Below, piece after piece: positions 40,317 to 51,500 of a stretch of DNA of 64,000 nucleotides. The stretch covers positions 29,642 through 93,641 of the forward strand of contig CAKQPF010000006.1 in the NCBI GenBank assembly GCA_934256705.1, written 5' to 3'. The position numbers and the translations under genes were made by a program. Position 1 is the stretch's first letter. Every line of letters starts with the position of its first letter. Source of the DNA: an uncultured Prevotella sp. (GTDB lineage: Bacteria > Bacteroidota > Bacteroidia > Bacteroidales > Bacteroidaceae). The notes beneath the pieces were generated by a model that was not told the DNA's origin, did no database searches, and worked only from the letters and a program-made list of their open reading frames with translations.

Positions 40317-43300
40317 CTACTTTCTCAGGAGAGGGTATGTTATCTCATTGTCCTTGCCAGGCTTGAGCGTAGGCTTGCTGAGTTCAGCGTCATTGATGAT
40401 GATGCTGGCAGGATAGATGACGGAATAAGTGTAAGGACTGACATTGTTCTCCACTATCTCCCTGTCGGAAATGGCATTCAGCTCCTTCAGATCAGAGACC
40501 TTAGGCAGAGTGAGAAGGTTGGTCTTCATCAATGTCCTTTCGCCGGTCTTGAGGTTCAGCTGATAGAGACGCAGCGAAGTGTAATGCTCCGGATTGGATA
40601 TGATGTATGCATAGTCCAGTTTCTGCTTCTTTGCAGCCTTGATGAGGGCATTCACCATCTTCTCGTCCTTTGTGGTGCCAGTGGCTTTTATGTGCAGAGT
40701 TCCTACGCCAACCATTGGAACAGTCTGGGCAACGTCATTGCCCAAACGCGAACTTGCAGTACTCTTTTCGGCATACATGGCAGGCGTGGTGCGGTTGAGC
40801 ATCATCATGAATATGCCTTTATCCACGATTTTCATCTCCGTCTGCGGCTTGAAACCGTCGGCATCAATGTCATAGTAACCATAGAGCGGCTGTCCGTTGT
40901 ATTCCTTCTGAGCAGTGAGATTGGTGATGGAAATACGCTCGTCCAGTATTTTCTTCTTGAGTTTCTGTCCGAGTGACTTAGGATTCTCCTGTATGGAAGG
41001 CATAGCATAGAACTGGTCTGCGACGAGGAAATTCTCAGTAAAGACGAGTTTTGCGGCAGCATCCTCATACATGACCGGACCTTTATAGTACTCAGGCATA
41101 TCAGGAGCGTTGCGCACAGCCATACAGTCGTCAGCGAATTTGCGTACTATCTTCTTCAGTTCGTCGAGAGACGGAATCTCAGAAGGGTTCTTATAGTTGA
41201 GCACAAGATTGTCGGAGATAGCGACATTCCGGTCATCCTTGAAGGAAGCGTCTGCAGAGATGATCACCCTATTGTGAGGAATCTTAAGGTTTACGCCTTC
41301 AGAAGTGGAGCGATAAGAGGTCATCTCATTGCCGTTCACCTTCACTTCAGTATTATAAAGGTAAGGGTATTCCTTGAAGATGGCAGACAGTTCGTTTGCC
41401 ATTGACTCCAGTTTCTGCATATCGACATCGTAGGCTTCGGTCTGTTCAGTGATGTGAGTGACAGGTGCGGAGCGCTGCATATCAGGGATTTTCTCAAGAG
41501 AAGAAGGCAGAGGATTCTGGGCGAGATAGTTCTGTTTCTGCGCCATCATGTTGACTTCGCTCTTGTATGCCATGTCACATCCGTTCCATAGGTCTCTGCG
41601 CAGTGAGGCATAGTCGAATTCCTCGTTGTCTCCCGAGCCCAGAATGATAGGCTGTCCGGGGAAATCACTGGCACGCTTGAAGTTGCCTGTCTGCAGATGA
41701 ATGAACGAGCGCACCTTGAATGGAGAGAGATGGCTTGCAGAAATGCCTCCGAGCTCACTGGTGATATTGAAGGAACGATAGCGGTTTACGATGAAAGAGC
41801 CCCAGAAAGGAGCAGGCAGACCCTGGAGGGCCAGGCTGTCAGTCGTGCGTTTCATCTCATCCTTCATGGCAGAGAATATGGTCTCGTCAATGCTTTTGCC
41901 CTGTTTTTCCTCAAAGGCAGGAGCCTTGAGAATAGCAGGGATGTCCATGGTCTTCTGGCTGCGCTGGGTCTCTATCTGCGAAACGAAAATGGCAGGAGAA
42001 GAAGCTGTGACCGGAACCCATCCGGATTCAGCGCCGCAACTGCCCGTGAACGTGGAAGGAGTGTCACCTCCAGCCGCTATGTGGGAGAACATGGCAAGAG
42101 GAGTTCCGATAAGAGTCACGCCACGAACCAGTTCGTCCGGTCTGCCGTCAACATACACGCGGAATACCTCAACAGGCGTTACATTAAAGGAATTGATGCT
42201 ACCTCCGTCGCCGGTAAGAGTGAATCCGCTGGTCACTGTCTTGAAGAAATAGCCATATTCCTTGCCCTGTTTCTTCGCTTCCTTCAGCAGCATATCCTTC
42301 AACTGCGCATCCGTATATTTACGGGAAGTCTCTATGATGAGGTTGGACTGACGGCTTACAGGGTCGTTTCCGCCGGAAACTCTTCCGTGACCGTTGCTCT
42401 GCGGGAATCCGTCGAGAGGGACACGGCTCATGAGAAACTCCTTCAGCACGCCGTTGACTACATTGTCCACGCGTCTTGCCTTGACGCCTTCACCGTCATA
42501 AAGGTAATGTCCGTTGAGGTCCTGACCATGATATTGAGTCAGAGTAGGATCGCAATATACCTGGAATTCCTTAGGCAACACATTCTTTCCCACCATGCTC
42601 TTGAATGTCTCACCACCCTTCTTCAGGCGGTGTCCCTCAAGTCTGTGTCCGAAAATCTCATGGAAAAAGACACCACTTGCAGGACCGGAGAGGATTGCAG
42701 GACCGGTATAAGGATTGGCAACAGGGGCTTTCTTCAGTGCTTCCACACGCTCAAGCAGGTCCTTTGCCGCAGCGATGAGCACGTCCTGGGAAGGGAGAGA
42801 GTCTGGATTATAAGAGAAGAAGTCCTCATCAAGAGGCAGGCTCATGCCGTCATCTGCCATAGTCTCTACAGAGAGCATGATGCGGGCAGTGCGTCTGTTC
42901 TGCACCACTTCCGTTCCTTCTGTATTGACGAGATACGTACGAGTCACGTTATAGACAAGGCTTACATTGCCTATCCTGAGGGAAGGATCGGCCTTGAACA
43001 CGGCAGACACTTCGTCAAGACGCTTCTGCCAGGCATTCCTGTCTATCGAAATACTCTTCAGGTCGTATGCCGGCTCATAGTATTTCTCAGGCTTTGCGTC
43101 AGAGAAGCATGGCGCTTTGTCTTCGTCTGCTACGGTAGTGGCAGCCTTGCTCTTGGCATCTTCGTAATATGCCACGGCATACTTGTAACGCGAAAGCGTG
43201 GAATTCCATATATTTGTGGCGATTCCTTCTTTGGCATTGTCGTCGTAAGGGATTGTCACCGTGCCGGCAGAGCGACCGTCCCTGCTTGGCATAGCCTGGT

Positions 43301-43607
43301 TGTTATACTTGAAATTATCGAGAGTCTTGTCGCCGAGACGTATCTGTGGCGTGAAGGTACGGCTCCTGTTCTCGTCATTTGTCACAGTCTTTCCGAATTT
43401 GCTGAATACTGTACACTGGTAAGTGTCTTCAGTCCTGTAACTCATGAAGTATGGCTTGACAGGCTGCTCTTTTAGCTGCTTATAGTTGGATTTCAGCTCA
43501 TTCTTCAAGATTTCCAACAGTTTGTCAGGCTGTTGGGCACTTGAAGAGATGAGTCCGAGACACAAAGCAAATGTGGAAATCATTCTTTTAGTCATATTGT
43601 CTGTCAT
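40317..43607 (-). CDS. Secreted tandem TldD/PmbA-like protein
   Basis: This 1096-residue protein has a signal peptide (MISTFALCLGLISSSAQQ, near residues 9-26). The N-terminal half carries the TldD metallopeptidase motif HEIFGHRLEGHRLKKGG (about residues 314-330). The C-terminal half repeats the layout, but the corresponding segment reads VFTENFLVADQF (about 854-865), so the metal-binding histidines are lost. Cytoplasmic TldD and TldE/PmbA form a heterodimer in which only TldD keeps the motif; here both roles may be joined in one exported chain. The start overlaps the stop of the DUF4998 gene (ATGA), so it is part of the locus 1 operon. Confidence 0.85.
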   Translation of the reverse strand: MTDNMTKRMISTFALCLGLISSSAQQPDKLLEILKNELKSNYKQLKEQPVKPYFMSYRTEDTYQCTVFSKFGKTVTNDENRSRTFTPQIRLGDKTLDNFKYNNQAMPSRDGRSAGTVTIPYDDNAKEGIATNIWNSTLSRYKYAVAYYEDAKSKAATTVADEDKAPCFSDAKPEKYYEPAYDLKSISIDRNAWQKRLDEVSAVFKADPSLRIGNVSLVYNVTRTYLVNTEGTEVVQNRRTARIMLSVETMADDGMSLPLDEDFFSYNPDSLPSQDVLIAAAKDLLERVEALKKAPVANPYTGPAILSGPASGVFFHEIFGHRLEGHRLKKGGETFKSMVGKNVLPKEFQVYCDPTLTQYHGQDLNGHYLYDGEGVKARRVDNVVNGVLKEFLMSRVPLDGFPQSNGHGRVSGGNDPVSRQSNLIIETSRKYTDAQLKDMLLKEAKKQGKEYGYFFKTVTSGFTLTGDGGSINSFNVTPVEVFRVYVDGRPDELVRGVTLIGTPLAMFSHIAAGGDTPSTFTGSCGAESGWVPVTASSPAIFVSQIETQRSQKTMDIPAILKAPAFEEKQGKSIDETIFSAMKDEMKRTTDSLALQGLPAPFWGSFIVNRYRSFNITSELGGISASHLSPFKVRSFIHLQTGNFKRASDFPGQPIILGSGDNEEFDYASLRRDLWNGCDMAYKSEVNMMAQKQNYLAQNPLPSSLEKIPDMQRSAPVTHITEQTEAYDVDMQKLESMANELSAIFKEYPYLYNTEVKVNGNEMTSYRSTSEGVNLKIPHNRVIISADASFKDDRNVAISDNLVLNYKNPSEIPSLDELKKIVRKFADDCMAVRNAPDMPEYYKGPVMYEDAAAKLVFTENFLVADQFYAMPSIQENPKSLGQKLKKKILDERISITNLTAQKEYNGQPLYGYYDIDADGFKPQTEMKIVDKGIFMMMLNRTTPAMYAEKSTASSRLGNDVAQTVPMVGVGTLHIKATGTTKDEKMVNALIKAAKKQKLDYAYIISNPEHYTSLRLYQLNLKTGERTLMKTNLLTLPKVSDLKELNAISDREIVENNVSPYTYSVIYPASIIINDAELSKPTLKPGKDNEITYPLLRK

Positions 43608-45130
43608 TCAAATAGTCCTACTTCTGCAATTGAAATCTGGAATTTCTTGAAATAAGCCGGAGTGACAACCACGATACGGACATTCTCTATCTCCGTGGCT
43701 TCAGCGAAATTGATGAAGCTCACCTCACCCGTACTGTTGCCCACATGGGTCTCTTCACGATATGTAGCAATCGGATAGAAGAGACCATTGGCGGATTTAT
43801 ATATCTTTATCATTTCCGGAGAGAGCACTCTCGAAGAGGCTTCTGCATCAGGATAGTATGACTGCACGAACCTCATGCCACGCACTTTCTTCGCAGCACC
43901 GATACTGATGTCGATGGTGTATTCCGTGCTTGCATCCATAGCGTAAGGCTTCCATGAAGTGTCGTCCTTGCCATCTACCAGATATTCAGCGTGGGAATTC
44001 CATCCCATAGTGGTCAATTCCTCGTCATCAGCAGGAAGAACAGTCACCTTTGCCTTGCTCATGTCTATCATCTTGTGACTTGGTTCGCCAGCATGTGCCT
44101 TATGATGGATGTAGCTTGCCGATGCGAGAGCCTTGTAATGATTGTCGTAACGGTTGACTTCAAGACCCGTAAGCTCGTGCATCTTGGCGAGAACCCAGTC
44201 AGTCACGTCGTTCTCCACAAAGCGGCTCTGGCCCTTTTCTGCATCATTCTGCTGGTCGGCACGCACATATCTGTTCTTTCCAAGATTGAGAGTCTTCAGT
44301 TTCGGCATCTTGAAAAGGTCGAGAAGGTTGGTCATGTCCCAGTCAATATCCAGGGTCTCAACATTGTCTGCCCATGATTCTGGGATGATCTGGTCATAAC
44401 CGAACTGCCTTTTCAGTTCGTCCTTGAACTCTGAATCGAAAGCTGTCTCCTTGTCAATCTCTATCGGAGAGTTGACAATAAGGTCTGGACAATCCTGGAT
44501 ATATCCGTTTCTGTATAGCTTTACAGGCTGGGAAATGTCCACATCAGGTATGTCAGCATGAAGCGCATTCACCACATCTTCCGTCAGATTGAACCTCTCT
44601 TCCTTTCCAGTACTCTTCCTGGTGTAGGTAAGATACGCCTCTTCGATGTCCTGGCTCCAGCCAGTAAAGGTCATGAGAAGATGATTCTTGAGGAAATAAC
44701 TCTTTGAGATAATCCTTGTGAACGCCTGAACCATCTCGTGGTCTTCATTATATACTCGGAGATAAGCGGTCTGCGGCAATGATTCATTCTTGTTCTTATC
44801 CACTGACATCACGCTTATCTCATAGGTGGAACCACTGGTGAGGTTACGGATATCATAGGTATTGGTGCCTGAAGGCAGGAATATCGTGTCGCGGACATCA
44901 CCTGCCACCCACCTTACTTCAACCGAATCCACTATCGGATCCTTGCTGTTTTCCCAGTCCAGCATTATGTGTTGCCAGCCTGGTTTGGCATTAAGGTCGC
45001 TCACCTTGCCTACATATCTTATCTCTCCATCGCCCGAATAGTCCTTGTATGTGTCACTGATGCTCTCGCCGCATGATGACATCAGGGCAATGATAGAGAA
45101 TAATGCTATATTCTTTCTCATAGTTATCAT
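43604..45130 (-). CDS. Locus 1 lipoprotein, DUF4998-like with C-terminal discoidin-like region
   Basis: An outer membrane lipoprotein of 508 residues. The lipobox is LMSSC (Cys20) when starting at 45130; an alternative ATG is at 45121. The N-terminal DUF4998-type stretch reads SDTYKDYSGDGEIRYVGK, and fibronectin-like strands follow (residues about 30-125). The C-terminal 150 residues look like a carbohydrate- or ligand-binding sandwich (DTSWKPYAMDASTEYTIDI). It is paralogous to the protein at 52665-54161. It follows the locus 1 DUF4959-like gene by 5 bp and overlaps the TldD-like gene. Confidence 0.87.
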   Translation of the reverse strand: MITMRKNIALFSIIALMSSCGESISDTYKDYSGDGEIRYVGKVSDLNAKPGWQHIMLDWENSKDPIVDSVEVRWVAGDVRDTIFLPSGTNTYDIRNLTSGSTYEISVMSVDKNKNESLPQTAYLRVYNEDHEMVQAFTRIISKSYFLKNHLLMTFTGWSQDIEEAYLTYTRKSTGKEERFNLTEDVVNALHADIPDVDISQPVKLYRNGYIQDCPDLIVNSPIEIDKETAFDSEFKDELKRQFGYDQIIPESWADNVETLDIDWDMTNLLDLFKMPKLKTLNLGKNRYVRADQQNDAEKGQSRFVENDVTDWVLAKMHELTGLEVNRYDNHYKALASASYIHHKAHAGEPSHKMIDMSKAKVTVLPADDEELTTMGWNSHAEYLVDGKDDTSWKPYAMDASTEYTIDISIGAAKKVRGMRFVQSYYPDAEASSRVLSPEMIKIYKSANGLFYPIATYREETHVGNSTGEVSFINFAEATEIENVRIVVVTPAYFKKFQISIAEVGLFE

Positions 45131-45135
45131 AGTTC

Positions 45136-46542
45136 TTATTTTTTTGTATAGACTTCCAGTTCATTGAATGTCAAGACCTTCATCAAGGTATTTGTACCGT
45201 TCGCATATTCCCAATTCAGCAGATATGTGTTGTTGAACACGAGCTTGAGGTAACGGTATCCCTTGCCTTGACCGGAAGCCATGAATTTGATTTCCATATA
45301 TTTCGGAGTCAAAGCGCGGGTCTGCTCTTCCTTGGTATCACAGTCGCCGGTATATGCAGAACGTGTATCTGTACAGCCATAAAACCAGCATGACTTCAAA
45401 TTAGACTGTGGAAGAGCGCTGTCTTCCTTGAATTTACCGATCTTCTTCCATGTCACTTTGTCGAAATCGACATTGTCTCCGGTCTCATCGCAGGCATAAA
45501 CATCGACATCACATGGCAGACGATTGTAGTATTTACCATTGGTGAGTTGTCCTACGATGTTTGTTTCGAGGAAGTTACAGTATGTACTTCCAAAGCATGG
45601 CTGTCCCTCTCCACATACTCCTCTGCCTCCTCCACAGAAGAGATATGCATACAGTCTTACTGATGCAGTAGGGGTCTGCTCGCCTATATCCACATACATT
45701 GGCGCGGAATCTTCACCTACACCGTTTTTCTTAGAGATGAAAGTATAGAACTTATGGTCGTCTTTCGTCTCCCACCATCTCCATCCATTGGTGTCCCCAT
45801 CGGTGAGATACTGGATTCCGACCTTTTCATTCTCGTCCTCCAAAGAGTTTGCATAGTATATCTTGTTGACCTTATGCTTGGCTACTTCCATGGCTTCCAC
45901 GTTCCATTGGCGCTGTGCCACGATGTTACCACGATAGTCTTCAGTCTTTACTATGATGTCAAGCTTGCTGCTTTCCGCATTCTTCGGCTGGTAGATAAGG
46001 GTGTCACCACCTGACACTATGCTACGTGTCTCTATGAGCACGGTGTCCTGTTTGCCGGTGTATGCATTCTTTCCGAGATAGTAGATGTGGAAAAGTCCCT
46101 TCGTACCTTCCGGTGCCTGGTAGTTGATGGAGAAGCCTTCCCATCCTGATTCCACCTTCATTGACTTGATGGAGCTGATTGCGTCGGAGTCATCAGTGCT
46201 GAATGTGATAGGAATAGGGGCGCTTTCACTGCCGTCCCTGAACTGTATCGTCACCTCTCCCTTGATGTTTTCCGTAGCTTCATTGAAGCCAATGAGCTTC
46301 AATGAATCGACAAGGGCGCTTGCAGTACGAAGCATCGGGTTGCCGTCACAGTCGTTATACCTTACGTGTATGCCTGCAATGTCAGGGTCGTCAGGCAGTG
46401 CATAGTGGAGCATGGCACCGCCGGGGGTCGGATTGACGACAAGTGCATTGTCTGCCAATCTTACGTGTACGAGATCCTTGTCATTGTTGCATGAGAAAAG
46501 AGCCATCGCACCCGCTATTATATATAATAATGTCTTTTTCAT
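45136..46542 (-). CDS. Locus 1 lipoprotein, DUF4959/DUF5000-like
   Basis: A surface or periplasmic lipoprotein of 468 residues with lipobox MALFSC (Cys18). The N-terminal sandwich reads NPTPGGAMLHYALPDDPDIAGIHVRY (residues about 37-63), typical of proteins annotated DUF4959. The C-terminal discoidin-type region includes YLTDGDTNGWRWWETKDDHKF. It is a paralogue of 54399-55766. It may bind the substrate with SusD. It is placed 54 bp after SusD and 5 bp before the DUF4998-like gene. Confidence 0.87.
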   Translation of the reverse strand: MKKTLLYIIAGAMALFSCNNDKDLVHVRLADNALVVNPTPGGAMLHYALPDDPDIAGIHVRYNDCDGNPMLRTASALVDSLKLIGFNEATENIKGEVTIQFRDGSESAPIPITFSTDDSDAISSIKSMKVESGWEGFSINYQAPEGTKGLFHIYYLGKNAYTGKQDTVLIETRSIVSGGDTLIYQPKNAESSKLDIIVKTEDYRGNIVAQRQWNVEAMEVAKHKVNKIYYANSLEDENEKVGIQYLTDGDTNGWRWWETKDDHKFYTFISKKNGVGEDSAPMYVDIGEQTPTASVRLYAYLFCGGGRGVCGEGQPCFGSTYCNFLETNIVGQLTNGKYYNRLPCDVDVYACDETGDNVDFDKVTWKKIGKFKEDSALPQSNLKSCWFYGCTDTRSAYTGDCDTKEEQTRALTPKYMEIKFMASGQGKGYRYLKLVFNNTYLLNWEYANGTNTLMKVLTFNELEVYTKK

Positions 46543-46596
46543 TGTTGGACTTTTATTATCGTTTGATATCTTTGGTTTTATTCGGTAATATCGATG

Positions 46597-48558
46597 TTAC
46601 CATCCAGGATTCTGCTTGACTCCTGAGATCAGTATTTCCTCTGCATTGATCGGGAAGAAATAGTCTCTTGGCGCAGTGAACGAGCGTTCTTTCCATACTA
46701 CCTGCGGACCACGGTAGTCATTATAGAATTTCTGGTCTGTATTACCCAGGATATTCCATCCCATTACACTCTGGTTGAGCTCTTCCGGAGCGGTCATCCA
46801 TCGGCGCACATTCCAGAATCTGCGTCCTTCAAAGCAGAACTCTATGTCCTCTTCCTGGCGGATAATCTGTCGCATTCCTGCCTTTGTCGTGGCATTCTGA
46901 GGGTTGCGTGCATAGGTATTCCATGCCTCTCTGACAGGGAGAATGCCTGCTCTTTCGCGCACTTTGTCAATGCCTTTGTACACTCTTTCGTCCGGTTTGT
47001 CCAGGTATTCATTCCATGCTTCAGAGCTTGCGAGATAGAGGTCGGCCAGTCGCCAGAGTATATCTGCCTGGTCACCTTCATACATCAGATAGTTCCGGTA
47101 GTTGTATTTACTTACATCACTCTTGTCAAACTTCTTGACATAGTAACCTGTGATGCACTGTGGGACATTGGATACGAGTCGTGACTGGTTTGTTCCGAAC
47201 ATCTGTCCTTTGAGCATGTTGCAGTCAATAGGCTCATACAGTGTGGAGTATTGTGACATCTTGTGGTACCAGCATGTGCCGTTTGCGATGATGTTGGCAT
47301 AGAAACGAGGCTCGCGACGACGGTGAAGATTGAGGATAGGTCTGTCGAACATCACCACGTTCTTGTATTTCTCGTCTGTCTCTTTTGATACCTGATACAT
47401 ATTAGCCATCCATTGTTTGTCTTCTGAGATTGGAACGCCATGCTCTGTATAGAATTTTTCTACCATTTTCAGAGTGGGATATACACCGCTTTCACATTGC
47501 CAGTCATAGTAGTTCTTGTATGAACTCTCTACCTTTGGATGATAGAACGACTCCGGTGATATATTATGATTGTGCGTCATGAGCAGTGCTTCCTTGTTGG
47601 AATATGATAAATTATAGACGGCTTTCTCCAGATTCCTTATGGTGCAGAGCAGCGGTGTAGGTCTGTCTGTGTTGCCAGATACGAGCTGATGACCTGAAGC
47701 TACAGCAAGGTCTATGGCTTCGTCTGCTGCCTCGGCGGCGCGACGCCACTTCTCCTTGTCATATTCCGGGAACATCCGTTCGCCTTTCTTGTTGGTGAAA
47801 TTTTCAAAGAGTTCGTTGCCATTGAACAAAGGAGAGGCGGCATACAGCAGAGCCATTGCCTTGAGAGTGGCGGCACCTTCCTTGCTGAAGAAGCAATGAT
47901 AGTCGGCACTGAGTCCTTCAAGAGTCGGGAGAAGGGTCATGGCGCTGTCGAGCAACTGCACAGTGGCATTGAAACAGTCATCTATGCTGGACCTTGGCAC
48001 CTGCATTGTGCTTATATCCGCATTGGCATCTATATTCTCTGGCACGAGGATTATAGGACCGTAACGGCGGATAAGTTCGAAATACAAGTGGGCTTTGCAA
48101 GCCAGTACCTGACCTTTCCACATGTCTTTCTCTTCCTTTTCCATGTTGTAAGTCTTGTCAATGTTCTGCAGGAACATGTTGCAGTATCTTATGCCTCCAT
48201 AGAAACTGTTGCTGCTCCAGATGTTTGCATAAGGGTTCTGGGTCTTCTGTTTGCCCTCTGCTATCATGACTCCAGGAATGTTTTCTTTTGTTGCGCCAAT
48301 TCCCTCTATATGTGTATATTCATCTGCCACCACCTCATCGGAACCCCAGAATGCAGGATTGAGATATACACTCGCCATGTCGTTATCGCGGAAAGACATG
48401 CAGGTCATGAGCCATTGCTCGGCATCTTCACGTTTCTCGAAAGTGGTTTCGATTGTAGTGATATCATTCTTCGGCACGAGGTCCAGGTAATCGTTACAGC
48501 CTGTGAGGGCGGCAGCGGAAAGAATGAGTAAGGTTTTTATATGTTTTGTAATCATCAT
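46597..48558 (-). CDS. SusD/RagB family outer membrane lipoprotein, locus 1
   Basis: A substrate-capturing lid of the SusCD import complex on the outer membrane. The 653 residues carry the lipobox LTGC (Cys21; MMITKHIKTLLILSAAALTGCNDYLDLVP). The N-terminal SusD-type TPR region (ALLYAASPLFNGNELF, residues about 215-240) and the C-terminal RagB-type ending (FFPINAEEILISGVKQNPGW) are present. It follows SusC by 13 bp, the usual order. The paralogue is at 55788-57728. Confidence 0.95.
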   Translation of the reverse strand: MMITKHIKTLLILSAAALTGCNDYLDLVPKNDITTIETTFEKREDAEQWLMTCMSFRDNDMASVYLNPAFWGSDEVVADEYTHIEGIGATKENIPGVMIAEGKQKTQNPYANIWSSNSFYGGIRYCNMFLQNIDKTYNMEKEEKDMWKGQVLACKAHLYFELIRRYGPIILVPENIDANADISTMQVPRSSIDDCFNATVQLLDSAMTLLPTLEGLSADYHCFFSKEGAATLKAMALLYAASPLFNGNELFENFTNKKGERMFPEYDKEKWRRAAEAADEAIDLAVASGHQLVSGNTDRPTPLLCTIRNLEKAVYNLSYSNKEALLMTHNHNISPESFYHPKVESSYKNYYDWQCESGVYPTLKMVEKFYTEHGVPISEDKQWMANMYQVSKETDEKYKNVVMFDRPILNLHRRREPRFYANIIANGTCWYHKMSQYSTLYEPIDCNMLKGQMFGTNQSRLVSNVPQCITGYYVKKFDKSDVSKYNYRNYLMYEGDQADILWRLADLYLASSEAWNEYLDKPDERVYKGIDKVRERAGILPVREAWNTYARNPQNATTKAGMRQIIRQEEDIEFCFEGRRFWNVRRWMTAPEELNQSVMGWNILGNTDQKFYNDYRGPQVVWKERSFTAPRDYFFPINAEEILISGVKQNPGW

Positions 48559-48571
48559 ATTCTCTTTTTAC

Positions 48572-51500
48572 TTAGAAATTGACATTGATACTTGCTGAGT
48601 ATGTGCGCTGGATAGGATAGTTGAATCCGTCGGAACCAAGCTCCACATCCCATATCTTGAAACTCGTGAAGCAGAATGGATTGTTGGTTGACAGAGTGAA
48701 CTTCACGTTCTGCAGTCCGATCTTGCGCAGCAGCGGGCGAGGAAGGTTGTATGCCAGGCTGATGGCAGTGCAACGGAGAAATGAGCATTCGCGCATGAAG
48801 TATGTGCTCTTGCGCACTTCTGCATTGGCGCTCCAGTCTTCCTGAGGATTGTGCACCACGATATTGCTGGTGGAGAGGCGTGGCCAGAACGGGTGTTCTG
48901 CCATATTGTCTTCGCTCCAATGGCTGTCAGCGATGGCTTTGAGCATAGCATGGTCACCATAGAAAGGTGAGATTGCCTGCGCATTGATGAAGAAGGAACG
49001 CTTGCCTGAACCCTGGAATGAGGTGTTGAGCTCGAAGTTCTTGTAGTTGACGAAGAGGCTCATGCCGTAGATGAGTCGTGGAGTTTCCGGATAACCGATG
49101 AAGGTAGCGTCGCTTACATCTATCTTGCCGTCATTGTTGATGTCACGGTATTTGATGTCACCTGGCTTGACATCGCCGTCCTGGCGAGGCGAGTTGTCGA
49201 TGTCAGCCTGGTCGCGGAAGAGTCTTTCTGCGATGTAACCCATCGCCTGACTGATTTCATGTCCGGTCTTGAGCTGCCATGACGGCTTGTTTGTAGCCTC
49301 CTCTATGTATTTGTATTTTGCCTTGTTGTAGGTAAGGGTACCGTTGAGGATAAACCAGAAGTCATTGGAGAACATGTGCTGTATCTTGCCTGAGAGGTCC
49401 ACGCCACGTGAATCCACCTCACCGATATTGTCGAGAGGTGCCACCTCGATACCTACGTTCTGAGGGATGACATATCGCTGTGAAAGGATGTTGTGGCGTA
49501 TCTCACGATAGAAATCGGCCTGGAATTCGAATATTCCGCCAAACAGTTTAGCTTCGATGCCGAGGTTTGACTGCTCTGCCACCTCCCACTGGATGCCAGA
49601 GTCTCCATAGAACTTGACATAGTTACGGCTGAACCCATAAGGGTCATTGGCTTTTACACCGTTGCTGAACATGTTTTTTCCTTTTAGTGCTATATCCTGA
49701 AGATATACATATCGGGGAGTCTCGATGATGCCGTCATTACCCACTTTACCGTAAGAGAGACGAAGCTTGAGGTAAGGGAGCACATTGTTGATGCTTTTCA
49801 TCCAAGGCTCTGATGATATCACCCATGCGCCTCCGTAAGCCGGGAAGAATCCCCATCTGTTCTCTTTGGAGAAACGTTCCGAACCGTTGTAACCGCAACT
49901 TGCCTCCACGAAGTAACGGTCGAGATATCCATAGGAGAAACGTCCTGAGAATGTCACGTTGCGTTGCGGCAGTCCATTGAGCACTGAGGAGATAGGAGTG
50001 AATGTCTTTTCATATAATTGCGCTACGCCGGTGAATGATGTCTGGTGCATGTTGTTGTCGGTGCCTCCCCATGCTGCAGAGTGATATATGCGGCCTTCGA
50101 AGGTAGTACGTGTCTCAGTGGAATGATTGTCGCCACCGTTTAACAATGTCTTTGAGGCTTGAGCGTTGTCGGAATCACCTGTAAGACGGAAATCACCAGT
50201 CTCAGGATTGTAGGAACTGAGATAGTATTTGTATGGCCTGGTGGTGAAGGTATTGTCATAATATCCTGACTGCACGATTGAGGCTATCAATCGATATTCC
50301 AGTCCTTTACACCATCGGTCGAGCTTATGGATGAACTCCGCGCGGTTTGTGGTGCTGTAACGTGTGCGCTCGATATATCCCTGCTGGTTCAGCATATATG
50401 GGTTTGTGGCTTTCGCTGCTGTGGTGCCGAAGCGGATATGCGGGAATGAATACACTCCATCATCTGGATATACCGGTGCGAAATCCACCGGAGAGGCATT
50501 GAATGCCGCATAGTAAGCCTGCTTCTGGTCCACTACCGGACCGTGATAGCGGTCGATATTGGTGGCGGAATTGACGACAAGCTGTATTCCGGCGTTCAAC
50601 TGTATGTTCAGATTTGTTCGGAAATTGAACTGGTTGTTGGTGATGTTACAGTCGAAGTCATTCAGTTTGTCGCTCTTCAGCATTCCTTCATCCCGGTTAT
50701 AGTTGAATGAAGCATAATATTGCACCTTCTGCGAACCGCCACGGATGCTGATGCCGGCACGGTGGTTTACGCTCTGGCCCTTGAAGAGGATGTCGTACCA
50801 GTCGTTTGAAGGATAAGCCCATGAAGGATAGTTGGGATTGTTGGTACGCGCGATGCGGTCCTGGGTGTATTTAGGCATACCGTTGTTGCTACGTCCGATG
50901 ATGGCATTGTTGTAGTATTTCATGTAGTTTACAGGATCCACCACCTCTATTTCCTTGGTAGGTTTACTTACCACGCACTCATAGCGCATGGTGGTATATA
51001 CATTTCCTTCCTCACCTTTCTTGGTCGTTACCATGATAACTCCGTTTGCACCGCGTGCGCCATACATGGCAGTGGCTGATGCATCCTTCAGCACACTGAA
51101 TGATTCGATGTCCTCGACAGCGAGGCGCGCGAGGTCCAGCTTGGATGATTCCACACCGTCAAGCAGGATGAGCGGGTCGGTGTTTGCACCGGACTGGAAC
51201 GACGTGATACCACGGATATAGAACTTGGTGTTCATGTCTTCCTCATTGAGTGCGCCCGGCATACCGCCTGTCTGCCATGCTATCATGCCAGGAATCTTAC
51301 CTGCGAAAGAGGTGGTAAGGTCGCTGCTTGAGGTCTTGAGGTCCTTGGCATTGACGGAAGTGATGGCGGAAACGACGCTTTCCTTCTTCTGATTACCGAA
51401 TGCCACCACCTGAACCTCATTCAGCACCTTGCTGTCCGGCTGGAGGTTTACCTTGATTACCTTATTGGGATTCTTGATACTTTCCTGATAAGTCTTGTAA

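Noticed and set aside
41697..43475. 592-residue plus-strand open frame opposite the TldD-like gene
   Set aside because: It is a shadow frame of a long, well-supported gene. It has no signal or domain that I recognise.
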